Assembly: GCA_016182795.1 (NCBI GenBank)
Contig: JACPFW010000006.1
Location: 30,624-94,623 of the forward strand
Reading direction: 5' to 3'
Length of the DNA: 64,000 nucleotides
Origin: Gemmatimonadota bacterium
GTDB taxonomy: Bacteria; Gemmatimonadota; Gemmatimonadetes; Gemmatimonadales; Gemmatimonadaceae
Every line of letters starts with the position of its first letter. Positions within the stretch are counted from its first letter, which is position 1. The notes below the pieces were generated by a model. It was given only the letters and a program-made list of their open reading frames with translations, was not told the DNA's origin and made no database searches. The translations under genes were made by a program, and so were the position numbers. This document shows positions 22,584 to 32,269 of the stretch, piece by piece.

Positions 22584-25500
22584 ATGTCGAAGGTCCGCCT
22601 GCCCATGCTGCTGCTGGCGCTGTGCGCCGCCCTTCCACTGGGGGCACAGGGCTACTTCGGCCAGAATCAGGTCCAGTTTGAACGCTTCAACTGGAAGATC
22701 CTGAAGACCGAGCACTTCGACATCCACTACTACCCGGAAGAGGCGCGCATGGCGCACATCACCGGGAGCCTGGCGGAGCGCTCGTACGCGCGGCTGTCGC
22801 GCCTCATGAACTACCAGTTCAAGGAGCGCAAGCCGATTATCGTTTTCGCGTCGCGCGGCGCCTTTGCGCAGAACAACGTGTTCGGCGATCCGGGCGAGGG
22901 GACGGGCGGCATCACCGACGCGCTGCGTCAACGCAACATGTTCTTCTACACCGGCGATCTCGGTGAAGCCGAACACGTGATGACGCACGAAATGGTGCAC
23001 CAGTTCCAGTACGACATGTTCTCGCGCGGCAAGGCGGGCCAGGGGCTCGAAACGCTGCAGCAGCGCCAGCCGCCGCTCTGGTTTGTTGAAGGCATGGCCG
23101 AGTACCTCTCCGTCGGCCCCGACCATCCGGCCACCGACGGCGTGGTGCGCGACGCCGCGCTGAGCGGCAAGTTCCCGACGGTCGAGAATCTCGAACGGCG
23201 CCCCGACCAGTTCTTCCCCTACCGCTACGGCGAGTCGCTGTGGCGCTACGTCGGCTCGCGCTGGGGCGACGAGATCGTCGGCGAGATCATGCAGTCCACG
23301 CCGACGCTCGGCCACGAGCGCGCCATCAAGCGGCACACGGGGCTCTCGCTCGAAGAGCTGGGCAGCGACTGGAAGGACGCCATGCAGTCGCTGTACCTGC
23401 CGCAGGTCGAGCGCCTTGACCGTCCGCGGAAGATCGCGACGTCGCTGCTCACCGAGCGCAAAACGGGCGGCGTGATTCCCGTCTACGTCGCCCCCGCGCT
23501 CTCCCCCGACGGCAAGTACATCGCCTACATCTCCACCGGCAGCCTCGTGAAGGCCGAGGTCTTCCTCGACCTGTATCTGGCCGACGCGACCACCGGCAAG
23601 CGGCTCAAGCGCCTGACCAAGAGCACACTGAATCCGGAGTTCGAGGAGCTGCGCTATGCCTATTCGCAGAGCGCCTTCTCGCGCGACGGCCGCTTTGTGG
23701 TGTTCACGGCCCAGCGCGGCGGCAAGGACGTGCTGTACATCGCCGACGTGCGCAACCGCGACATCGTGCGCCGCCTCGACACCGGCCTCGACGCCATGAT
23801 CGGCGCCAGCTGGTCGCCCGATGGACGGCAGATCGTGTTCAGCGGGCATAAGGGCGGCATTTCCGATCTGTACGTCGTCGACGCCGACGGCAAGAACCTG
23901 CGCAAGCTCACCAACGACCTCTACGGCGACCTGATGCCCGCGTGGTCGCCCGACGGCAAGAAGGTGGCGTTCGTCAGCGAACGCGGCCCGCAGACGGAGC
24001 TCGACGTGCTCAAGTTCGGGCGCTGGCGCGTCAGCGTCCTCGATCTCGCCTCCGGCAACATCGAGGTCCTCCCCGGCCAGGCGGGCAAGAACCTGAACCC
24101 GCAGTGGGCGCCCGATGGCAAGTCGCTGGCGTTCATCAGCGATCGCGAAGGCATTCCGCAGATCTTCCTCTTCGACTTCGCCAACGAGCAGCACTATCAG
24201 CTCACGCGCCTCGTGGGCGGCGTGCAGTCGGTCACCGAGAACAGCCCGGCGCTGACGTGGGCACCGGCCGCCGATCGCATGGCGTTCGTCTACAGCGAGG
24301 GCAACGGCTACACGGTCTGGCAGGTGAACAACCCGCGATCGCTCAAGGGTGAACCGTACCGTCCGTCGGCGGTGGTTGTCGCCGCGCCGGGCCAGCCGAC
24401 CGTGCCGCAGGACACGGCCGAGGCGCGGCGCATGCGCGATCGCGCCGCGGCGCAGGCCAACGTCAGCGCCATCGTGGCGCCGGCGGCGGCGGGACGCGAT
24501 TCGCTGCTTGCGCCGGCCGCGGCGGCACAGCAGGCGCGCGATCCGCGGCGCCAGTCGGTGTACCGCGGCGAGAGCGGCCTGCGGCCCACCGACAAGGTTC
24601 CCGAGCGCGTCGGCGCGCCGGGCGCCGGCGTGAGCGTCGCCTCGCTGCTCGACAACGCGACCTTTGCGCTCCCCGATACGACCAAGTTCAAGGAGACGCG
24701 GTACCCGGGATCGCTGCGGCCCGAGTACATCGCGCGCCCGCAAGTGGGGTACGCGCAGGACAATTACGGACGCGGCGTCTACGGCGGCACCGCCGTCGTG
24801 CTCCGCGACCTGGTCGGCAACCGACAGCTCACCCTGGCCGGCAGCATCAACGGACGCGTAGAGGAGGCGCAGGTCTTTGCCGCGTATCAGTCGATGGCCC
24901 GGCGCTTCCAGTACGCCGTCGGCGTTCAGCAGCAGCCGTCGTTCTTCCTCGTCGGCTCGGCGCTGACGCCGGTCAGCAACACGCAGGCCATTCAGGAACA
25001 GGCGCTGGCGCGGTACATCCAACGCTCGGCATTCCTCGCCGGGTCGTACCCGCTGAACCGCTTCAAGCGGTTCGAGCTCGGCATGAGCGCCAACAACATT
25101 GACCGGTCGCTGATGTTCCTGAGCTACGGCGTTGACTACGCCTACGGCTACACGACGCAGATGTACATCGACAGCATTGTGAACATCTCGTCGCTGAACT
25201 TCGTGGCCCCGTACGCGGCGTTCGTGCACGACAACTCGATCTTCGGCCTCACCGGGCCCATCTATGGACAGCGGTACCGATTCGAGATCGAGCGCGCCGC
25301 CGGCAACCTGAGCTGGACCAACTACAACGCCGACTATCGGCGCTACGACGCCCTGCTCTTCAGCTACCTCACGCTCGCCACCCGCGTGCAGACCGCCATC
25401 TCGGCGGGTGGCGGCGAGAACGAGTTCCCCAAGTACATCGGCCGCGCCGACCTGATACGCGGGTATGACCGCGAGAACTACTACTCCAACGAATGCGAGA

Positions 25501-25871
25501 GCGCGGCCGGCGGCACCTCCGGTTGCTCGGCCACGCAGCTGCTCGGCAGCCGGGTGGCGATCGCCAACGCGGAACTGCGTTTCCCGGTCATTCGGCCGTT
25601 CCACATCAAGCGCACCCTGGTGCAGTTCCTGCCGGTGGACGGTCTGGTCTTCTTTGACGCCGGCGCCGCCTGGAACAAGGGCCAGTCGGTCTCGTTCTCC
25701 AAACCGGCCAACTACGACTGGCAGACCCAGCGCTACGCGATGCGCAGCTACGGGTTCGGGTTCCGACTGAACCTCTTCAACATCGCCATTCTGCGCATCG
25801 ACAAGTCGTACCCGCTCGATGCCGCCTCCAAGAAGGGGTACTGGTTCTGGACGGTTGGACCAAGCTTCTGA
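22584..25871 (+). CDS. secreted zincin / beta-propeller / outer-membrane barrel fusion protein
   Basis: The 1095-residue protein starts at ATG 22584 with GGGAG upstream and has a signal peptide (residues 1-22, ending LGAQG). Residues 30-240 resemble peptidase-MA-like gluzincins: HEMVH at 135-139 with Glu169 in LWFVEGMAEY as the probable third ligand. Residues 300-620 are TolB/WD40-like propeller repeats (recurring SPDGKYIAY, SPDGRQIVF, SPDGKKVAF, APDGKSLAF). An Ala-rich linker leads to a C-terminal beta-barrel rich in aromatic strands that ends in Phe (VGPSF), as in BamA-like surface antigens. Substrate unknown; location at the outer membrane is inferred. Confidence 0.8.
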   Translation: MSKVRLPMLLLALCAALPLGAQGYFGQNQVQFERFNWKILKTEHFDIHYYPEEARMAHITGSLAERSYARLSRLMNYQFKERKPIIVFASRGAFAQNNVFGDPGEGTGGITDALRQRNMFFYTGDLGEAEHVMTHEMVHQFQYDMFSRGKAGQGLETLQQRQPPLWFVEGMAEYLSVGPDHPATDGVVRDAALSGKFPTVENLERRPDQFFPYRYGESLWRYVGSRWGDEIVGEIMQSTPTLGHERAIKRHTGLSLEELGSDWKDAMQSLYLPQVERLDRPRKIATSLLTERKTGGVIPVYVAPALSPDGKYIAYISTGSLVKAEVFLDLYLADATTGKRLKRLTKSTLNPEFEELRYAYSQSAFSRDGRFVVFTAQRGGKDVLYIADVRNRDIVRRLDTGLDAMIGASWSPDGRQIVFSGHKGGISDLYVVDADGKNLRKLTNDLYGDLMPAWSPDGKKVAFVSERGPQTELDVLKFGRWRVSVLDLASGNIEVLPGQAGKNLNPQWAPDGKSLAFISDREGIPQIFLFDFANEQHYQLTRLVGGVQSVTENSPALTWAPAADRMAFVYSEGNGYTVWQVNNPRSLKGEPYRPSAVVVAAPGQPTVPQDTAEARRMRDRAAAQANVSAIVAPAAAGRDSLLAPAAAAQQARDPRRQSVYRGESGLRPTDKVPERVGAPGAGVSVASLLDNATFALPDTTKFKETRYPGSLRPEYIARPQVGYAQDNYGRGVYGGTAVVLRDLVGNRQLTLAGSINGRVEEAQVFAAYQSMARRFQYAVGVQQQPSFFLVGSALTPVSNTQAIQEQALARYIQRSAFLAGSYPLNRFKRFELGMSANNIDRSLMFLSYGVDYAYGYTTQMYIDSIVNISSLNFVAPYAAFVHDNSIFGLTGPIYGQRYRFEIERAAGNLSWTNYNADYRRYDALLFSYLTLATRVQTAISAGGGENEFPKYIGRADLIRGYDRENYYSNECESAAGGTSGCSATQLLGSRVAIANAELRFPVIRPFHIKRTLVQFLPVDGLVFFDAGAAWNKGQSVSFSKPANYDWQTQRYAMRSYGFGFRLNLFNIAILRIDKSYPLDAASKKGYWFWTVGPSF

Positions 25872-25875
25872 CGGC

Positions 25876-26050
25876 GATTGAGGATTGGGACTCAGGATTG
25901 CGATTCAGGATCACGATTCATGATTGCGATTGGCGATGGCTCGGCGCTCCGCGCCGGGCCATCGTCGCATGAGGCCACTGTCCAATTCCAATCGCGATCC
26001 GTATTCGTCCATCCTGAATCGCAATCCTAAGTCCAAATCCTCAGTCAATC
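25876..26050. repeat. nested palindromic intergenic repeat, copy A (GGATTGCGATTC family)
   Basis: The left arm 25876-25911 and right arm 26011-26050 are near-complete inverted copies, with an 18-bp perfect core (AGGATTGCGATTCAGGAT at 25894-25911). Between them lies a GC hairpin around GATGGCTCGGCGC/GCGCCGGGCCATC (about 25936-25963). The first 31 nt of the right arm (26011-26041) are identical to copy B at 37542-37572. The element lies between two plus-strand genes. Confidence 0.75.
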
Positions 26051-26088
26051 TCCTTCCCTGCACCCCGTCGATCCGGCAAATTACGTGG

Positions 26089-27567
26089 ATGCGCCGCGCC
26101 TCCCTTTTGCTCACCGCTCTCTGCCTCGCCGCGTGTTCCAAGGCGCCTGACGCAGGAGTGGCCGGCAGCGGCATGACGAGCGCGGCGGGGCCCGACGCGG
26201 TGCTCCTGCGCTTCCCGCAGGGCGGCGGTACAGCGCGCGCCTATCGGTGGGACCGCGACAGCACGGTCTGGACGTCAACCCAGCGCGCGCCGATCGTCGC
26301 CGAGGCACTGGCCTTCGACGCCCAACAGGGCGTGCTCGTCGTCGTCGACGCGGCGCGCATTCCGGTGCGCGTGGAGCTGCGCGTCGGCCGCATCACGCCG
26401 ACCACCACCGAGCGGCTGCGCGCCATCAGCTCGGCCGACGGCTATTCGGTGTTCGGCGTGGCGCCCACGGGCGAGATCGTGCGCCTCACCAGCAGCGGCA
26501 CGTGGCGCTTTCGGCCGCCGGCCGCCGTGCGCTCGCTGCTCCCGCTTGCCGACGGGGCGCTGCTCGTGTTCAGCGACACCGACGACGGCCGCGTCATGAT
26601 TCGCAAACTCCACCCGCCGGAAACGAAGTTCGAGGACAGCACCGTCGTCGCCGGCGCCGAGTCCGTGATCTCCACCGACGTCGGTGATCGCCTCTACCTC
26701 GTAAACGGCGATCATCTCGAGGGGCTGCGCACGCGCGACCTCGGCCGGTCGCTCACCGTGAGCTTCAGCGACGCCGTGCGCGCGGTGGCGCCGACGCCGA
26801 GCGGCGACCGACTCTTCGTCGCCGTGCGGAACAGTGCCACGCTGTATGTGGTCGACCGCTACGAGTCGGCGGTGCGCGACAAGATCGCGCTGCCGGGTCC
26901 GCCGTCGGCGTTGCGCATGGATTCCGATGGCCAGTATCTGCTCGCCGCCAACGAGGCCGGCGACTCGGCCTACGTGGTCGCCGTCGGCACGCAGCGCGTC
27001 GTGAGTACGGTGCAGACGGCGTGGCGCCACGATCTCCCGTTCACCGCCCCCGACGGCGGGCTCGCGCTCGCAGTCGGTGATGCCATGGTGATCGTCGACG
27101 CCGAGACCAAGCGCGAGCGCCTCCGCGTACCGAATGGAGCCGCCGACACGTGGGCATTGGTCCGCTGGAACGGATTCCGTCCGCGAGCTTCGACCCTCGA
27201 CGAACCCGTGACGTTCGAGGACGCGTACGCCGACTCGCTTGGGCTCGACTCGCTGGCCGCCGAGCCGGAACCGACCACCGAACCGGGCGCCGCGGCCCCA
27301 AGCCCCGTGCCGCCGGCCGCCGTGCGCGGCGAGGCGCGCGTGCACGGCTGGATGCTGAGCTTCGCCGCCGTGCTCTCCGAGAGTCGCGCGCGGACGATGG
27401 CCGCTGCGGTGCGCGTTGACGGCGGCAGCGCGCGGGTGCAGTCGAGCGAGCGCGAGGGGACGATGGTGTATCGCGTGGTGGCCGGTCCGTTCGCCACGCG
27501 TGAGGCCGCTGAGGAAGCAGGGCGCAAGAGCGGCCTGCCGTACTGGGTCTTCGAGGCGTCGCCGTGA
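26089..27567 (+). CDS. SPOR-domain lipoprotein with beta-propeller-like repeats
   Basis: The 492-residue protein starts at ATG 26089 with a lipoprotein signal (MRRASLLLTALCLAAC, Cys16). The middle section repeats strand-rich units (VLVVVDAARIPVRVELR, DGALLVFSDTDDGRVMIRK, DRLFVAVRNSATLYVVDR), suggesting a propeller. After an Ala/Pro/Glu linker, residues from about 415 to the end are a SPOR-type peptidoglycan-binding domain (WMLSFAAVLSESRARTM ... VYRVVAGPFATREAAEEAGR). It overlaps the next gene by 4 nt (GTGA). Likely anchored at the outer membrane and septal peptidoglycan. Confidence 0.8.
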   Translation: MRRASLLLTALCLAACSKAPDAGVAGSGMTSAAGPDAVLLRFPQGGGTARAYRWDRDSTVWTSTQRAPIVAEALAFDAQQGVLVVVDAARIPVRVELRVGRITPTTTERLRAISSADGYSVFGVAPTGEIVRLTSSGTWRFRPPAAVRSLLPLADGALLVFSDTDDGRVMIRKLHPPETKFEDSTVVAGAESVISTDVGDRLYLVNGDHLEGLRTRDLGRSLTVSFSDAVRAVAPTPSGDRLFVAVRNSATLYVVDRYESAVRDKIALPGPPSALRMDSDGQYLLAANEAGDSAYVVAVGTQRVVSTVQTAWRHDLPFTAPDGGLALAVGDAMVIVDAETKRERLRVPNGAADTWALVRWNGFRPRASTLDEPVTFEDAYADSLGLDSLAAEPEPTTEPGAAAPSPVPPAAVRGEARVHGWMLSFAAVLSESRARTMAAAVRVDGGSARVQSSEREGTMVYRVVAGPFATREAAEEAGRKSGLPYWVFEASP

Positions 27568-28759
27568 GCAAGCGCCGGCGTGCGAGTGCGCCGGCCCAGG
27601 ATCTGTGGGACGAGGAAGGCCGCCGGCTCGCCCCGCAGCTCGCCGGCGTCTCGGCGGCGATCGTGGTCGGCCTCAACGCCTCGGCCGCGGCACGCGTGGC
27701 GCTCGCCGCGGCGCGCGCCACGGCGCACGAGCGACGCGTCGCCCTGGCCGATCTCGCCGGCGCGTTGTCGGCGCTGGACGTGATTGCCGCGGACGCGGTC
27801 GCGCCGGGCATCACCGAGAGTTTCCTCCACGGCACCACGCTCAACGACGTGGCGCGCCCCGCCGCCGACGGCAGGCGCTGCTGCTTGTCATCGCGTCCCT
27901 CGACGCGCCGGCGTTGGCCGCGCTTGTGCATCAGACCGACGGCGTGGTGACCGTGGGCGCCGCCGAGGTGCCGCTGGACTGGCGCGTCATCGCGCAGGTG
28001 GGCGACGCATCGCCGCCGGCTCCGTCAAGAACCGCAGCGCCGGTTCGGCCGCGGCGCGTCGCAACGCGCCGCGTGCTGGTGGTCGTCGCCGCCGTTGCCT
28101 GCGTGGCTACCGGCTTCCTGCTCTGGCCGCGAATCCGCCAATGGGTGTCCGCGGCGTCCACCGGGGCGCGAACGGTCGCCTCGGCGCCGACGCCGGTGAC
28201 ACCTGTGCGTGGGCGTGTAATCGCGCCGCCATCCGACACAGTGCGCGTGCCCGAGCCTGTCAATCCCCCCGACAGTGCAGAAGCGGCACAATTTGCGGTC
28301 GAAATTGTGGCGACAAACACCGTCGCGGGTGCAAATTCGTGGATTCGTGAACGCGGCGCCCGCCTCCCCGGCGTGACGGTCTCTCCGGTGGTGATTGGCG
28401 CAGCGTCCACGCGCTGGCAGAAGGTGTTGGCTGGGGCGTGGCGCGAACGCGCGGGAGCGGACTCGCTGCTCACGGTGCTTCGCGACGACGGTGTGCTGCG
28501 GCCGGGCGCCGGGTTGGTGGTGCGCGTGCCATTGGCGTTGGTGTTGGAATCAGGCGTGCCGCGCGCTGACGCGAACGCGCGCGTGGCGGCGCTGGCTGCC
28601 CGCGGCGTGCGTGCGTATGCGCTGTTGCAGGACGATGGAAGTGTGCGCCTGTTCGCGGGCGCATTTGAAACGGCCGCTGCGGCGGTGCCCCTCGACGCGG
28701 AGCTGCGCGCCGCGGGATTCACCCCACAGCTCGCGTACCGAACCGGGAGAATGTTCTAA
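27564..28759 (+). pseudogene. CpsD-like/SPOR membrane protein gene with a frameshift
   Basis: The N-terminal part (from GTG 27564) reads MSKRRRASAPAQDLWDEEGR and a ParA/CpsD-like fold without Walker A, up to LNDVARPAADG near 27872. The remainder (QALLLVIASLDAPALAALVHQTDGVVTV, one transmembrane helix RRVLVVVAAVACVATGFLLW, and a C-terminal SPOR-like region) is in the -1 frame to 28759. Restoring one C in GGCAGG at about 27870-27875 would give a continuous protein of about 398 residues. This is either a real lesion, a sequencing error in GC-rich DNA, or a -1 frameshift. The gene overlaps the SPOR lipoprotein and abuts smc. Confidence 0.7.
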
Positions 28760-31700
28760 GTGCGATTGACCAGACTCGAGCTGCACGGCTTCAAGTCGTT
28801 TGCCGACCCCACCGACATGTCGTTCAACCCCGGCGTGACGGCGATCGTCGGGCCGAACGGCTGCGGCAAGTCCAACGTGTCGGACGCCGTGCGCTGGGTG
28901 CTCGGTGAGCAGCGCGCGCGCCTGCTGCGCGGCGCCAAGATGGAAGAGGTCATCTTCCAAGGCTCGTCCGCGCGCAAGCCGGTCAACATTGCGGAAGTCT
29001 CGCTGCACTTCTCCAACGAAGACGGCGTGCTGCCGATCGCCTACCGCGAGGTCGTGATCACGCGCCGCCTCTCGCGCTCGGGCGAGAGTGAGTACCTGCT
29101 CAACCGCACGCCCTGCCGCCTGCGCGACATTCACGACCTGCTGCGCGGCACGGGCCTCGCCGCCGACGTCGGCGTCGTGATCGAAAGCAAGATGATCGAT
29201 GCGCTCCTCAGCGACCGCCCCGACGACCGGCGCGAGCTGTTTGAGGAGGCGGCCGGCGTCGGCCTGTACCGCGACCGCCGCCGCTCCACCGAACGTCGCC
29301 TCGAGGAGACGACGGGCGACCTCGCGCGCCTCGACGACCTGATCAACGAAGTCGGCAGCCAGGTGCGGTCGCTGGCGCGCCAGCGCAAGAAAGCCGAGCG
29401 CCACACCGAGGTGATGGCCCGCCGCAAGTCGGTGGAGCTGACCCTCGCCGAGCGCGAGATGGCCTCGTGGATGGACGAACTGGCGCGGCTGGGCGAGGAA
29501 CTGGCCGGACTGCGCGAGCGCGTCCCCGCTGGCGAGACGCGCGTGCGCGCCGCCGAGCAGGCGCGCGACGCGGCGCATGCCGCCCGCGCGGCGGCCGACA
29601 CGGCGCGCCAGGAGCGCACTCGCGTCGCCATGCAGCTGCGCGAGTCGCAGCAACAGCTGCAGCGCGAAGTCGCCGTCGCCGAGGAGCGCCATCAGAATGC
29701 GATCCACCGGCGCGAGCGCGCTGAACTCGAGCGCAACGAGGGCGCCGCCTTCGGCGACCGCCTGCGCAGTGAATGGGACGCCGCGCGCGCCGAAGAAGCG
29801 CAGTGCGAGGCCGACGTGCGCACCGCCGCCGAAGCGCTCCAGCGCGCGGTCGCGACCGAGGAGGAGATGCGCGGCGGCGTGACCGCGGCGCGCGAGCAGC
29901 TCGCGCTCGCCGAGGGCGCGGTGCGCGACGTGCGCGACCGCATCCACCGCATCCAGCTCGAGCGCGACGGCGCCGAGCGCGAGGCGGGGGAGGTCGCCCA
30001 ACGCACGGTTGTGCTTGCCGGCGAGCGTGAACGACTCGCTGAGCAGCTGCAGCTCGCCGAGCGCGAGTTGGTGCTGGCGGCCGAGGCGCTCGCCGTGGCG
30101 CAGGGGAGCGCTGGTCAGGCAACCGACACGCTCGAAGCAGCGCGCACCCACGCCCGCGCGCTGGGCGAGCAGGAAGCCGGCGCCCGCGCCGATCTGCGCC
30201 GCGTCGAAGAGGAGCACACCGGCCTGCAGGGCAAGCTGAGCGCCCTCGAAGGGCTGGAGCGTGAGCGCGTTGGGCTGGCCCCCGCCGCCGCGCGCCTGCT
30301 GCGCGAACGCGATCAGTTTGGCGACGGAGCCGTGCTCGGCCCGCTTTCCGATTTCATCGGCGCCGACGCCGCCGCCGCCGCGCTCGTCGAGCGCTTCCTT
30401 GGCGCGACGGTGCACGCCGTGATCGTGCGCGATCGCGCGGTGGCCGATGCCGTGCGCGCGTGGCACGCGCGCACCACTCCGGGAGCGCTGCTCCTGCTCC
30501 CGCTCGACGCGCTCGCCGCGAGTGAGGACTCTGACGGCATCGACGAACTAGCCGGACGCGTGCAGTCCGACGGGCCGGTGCGCGCCTGGGTGCGCGCCCT
30601 GCTCGGCAAGGTGCGCAGCATGGACGACGGCACCGCCTTTGTCGACGCCCGCGGCGCCGTCTGGCTGCCGGGCACCGCCGGCGGCGCCGGTCCGCTGCGC
30701 CGCAAGGCCGAGCTGTTTCAGCTGCGCGCCGACCTGCAGACGATCGGCGCGCGCCGTGAGGGCGCGCTGGCGGCACTGCAGCGCGTGCACACCGACGTGG
30801 TGGCCGCCGAGGCGGCCGCCGCGGCCGCCGCGCACGCCGACGGCCTCGCCCAGCAGGAGGCCCAGCGCGCCGCGTCGCTCCGCGACGAGCGCGAGCGCAC
30901 GGTGCAGCGCCTGAACCGAGACGCCGCCGACGCGACGGCGCTCGCCGAGCGGCTCGCCGCGCGGCAGGCGGAGCTGTCGGCCCGCACGGCCGAGGGTGAG
31001 GCGCGCATCGCCGACGAGAACGCTGCGCTGGCCATCGCGGAGCAGCGCGCGCTTGAGGCGCGCGAGGCGCTCGCCATCGCCGAGGCACGGCAGGACACGG
31101 CGCGCGAGACCCGCGCGGCGTCACAGGTGTCGCACGCGCAGGCCGAAGCGCGCCGCAAGGTGGCCACCGAGCGCGAGGAGCGCCTGGCGTTCGAACAGGC
31201 CGGCGCCGCCGCGCGTCTCGACGCGCTGACGCAGGAACTCGCCGCCATCGATGCCGCCGACGACGAACTCGCGCGGCAGATGACCGCCTGGCGCGACGAC
31301 CTCGCCGGACGCACGCAGTCGCTGACGTCGGCCGAGCAGGCGCTCGAAGAGGCCGAGGAGGGCGTGCGCGCCGCCGACGCGTCGCTGGGTGCCGCCGAGC
31401 ACGAACTCGACGCCGCGCGCCGCGACGCCACGACCAGCGCCGAGTCGCTGCACCAGGCCGAACTGCGGCACGCCGAACTCGGCGGCAAGCGCGCCGCCAT
31501 CCGCGAACGGCTCGAGGCCGAGTGGCGCAAGCCGCTCGAGGAGCTGCTGGCCGAGTATGTGGCGCTCGACATCGACGACGAGGCGCTGCGCGCCGAGGCC
31601 GAGCAGCTGCGCGCCCAGCTCGAATCGCTCGGCCCCGTCAACGAACTCGCCATCGAGGAGCACGACGAGGCCGTCAAGCGCCTCGAGTTCCTCACGACCC

Positions 31701-32269
31701 AGCGGGCCGACCTCGCCGACGCCAAGCTGGCGCTGCAGCAGGCCATCCGCGAAATCGACACGACGGCGCGCGAGATGTTCCTCAAGACGTTCGCCGAGGT
31801 GCGCGAGCACTTCCACCGCATCTTCATGACGCTGTTCGGCGGCGGCGAGTGCGACCTGCGGCTCGAGAATCCCGAGATGCCGCTCGACTGCGACATCGAG
31901 ATTCACGCCTCGCCGCGCGGCAAGCGCACGCAGCGCATCCACCTGCTCTCCAGCGGCGAGCGCGCGCTGGTGGCGCTCTCGCTGCTGTTCGGCATCTTCC
32001 TCACCAAGCCGAGCCCGTTCTGCCTGCTCGACGAAGTGGACGCCCCGCTCGACGACCAGAACGTCGGGCGCTTCGTGCGCATGCTCAACGAGTTCAAGAC
32101 CAACACGCAGTTCATCGTGATCACGCACAACCCGCGCACGACGACCGAGGCGGCCGACGCCGTGTACGGCGTCACGATGCAGGAGCCCGGCGTGTCGTCG
32201 CTGGTGAGCGTGCGCATGTCGGGAATGCCCGTGGACGAAGACGCGCCGGAGCAGACGCCGGTCTCGTGA
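28760..32269 (+). CDS. smc: chromosome segregation protein SMC
   Basis: The 1169-residue protein is full length for SMC. The N-terminal head has LTRLELHGFKSFADPT and Walker A GPNGCGKSN (about 33-41). Two long coiled-coil arms rich in Ala/Glu/Arg flank the hinge (FGDGAVLGPLSDFIGADAAA to GAVWLPGTAGG, roughly 510-640). The C-terminal head has the signature LLSSGERALVALSLLFGIF and Walker B FCLLDEVDAPLDDQN. GTG 28760 follows the previous stop directly. No scpA or scpB is in the window. Confidence 0.96.
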   Translation: MRLTRLELHGFKSFADPTDMSFNPGVTAIVGPNGCGKSNVSDAVRWVLGEQRARLLRGAKMEEVIFQGSSARKPVNIAEVSLHFSNEDGVLPIAYREVVITRRLSRSGESEYLLNRTPCRLRDIHDLLRGTGLAADVGVVIESKMIDALLSDRPDDRRELFEEAAGVGLYRDRRRSTERRLEETTGDLARLDDLINEVGSQVRSLARQRKKAERHTEVMARRKSVELTLAEREMASWMDELARLGEELAGLRERVPAGETRVRAAEQARDAAHAARAAADTARQERTRVAMQLRESQQQLQREVAVAEERHQNAIHRRERAELERNEGAAFGDRLRSEWDAARAEEAQCEADVRTAAEALQRAVATEEEMRGGVTAAREQLALAEGAVRDVRDRIHRIQLERDGAEREAGEVAQRTVVLAGERERLAEQLQLAERELVLAAEALAVAQGSAGQATDTLEAARTHARALGEQEAGARADLRRVEEEHTGLQGKLSALEGLERERVGLAPAAARLLRERDQFGDGAVLGPLSDFIGADAAAAALVERFLGATVHAVIVRDRAVADAVRAWHARTTPGALLLLPLDALAASEDSDGIDELAGRVQSDGPVRAWVRALLGKVRSMDDGTAFVDARGAVWLPGTAGGAGPLRRKAELFQLRADLQTIGARREGALAALQRVHTDVVAAEAAAAAAAHADGLAQQEAQRAASLRDERERTVQRLNRDAADATALAERLAARQAELSARTAEGEARIADENAALAIAEQRALEAREALAIAEARQDTARETRAASQVSHAQAEARRKVATEREERLAFEQAGAAARLDALTQELAAIDAADDELARQMTAWRDDLAGRTQSLTSAEQALEEAEEGVRAADASLGAAEHELDAARRDATTSAESLHQAELRHAELGGKRAAIRERLEAEWRKPLEELLAEYVALDIDDEALRAEAEQLRAQLESLGPVNELAIEEHDEAVKRLEFLTTQRADLADAKLALQQAIREIDTTAREMFLKTFAEVREHFHRIFMTLFGGGECDLRLENPEMPLDCDIEIHASPRGKRTQRIHLLSSGERALVALSLLFGIFLTKPSPFCLLDEVDAPLDDQNVGRFVRMLNEFKTNTQFIVITHNPRTTTEAADAVYGVTMQEPGVSSLVSVRMSGMPVDEDAPEQTPVS

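Noticed and set aside
22560..25604. Long open frame of about 1014 codons on the minus strand opposite the protease/propeller/barrel gene
   Set aside because: Composition is His/Arg/Val-rich with no family likeness; it is the antisense shadow of a GC-rich gene whose plus-strand product has clear domains.
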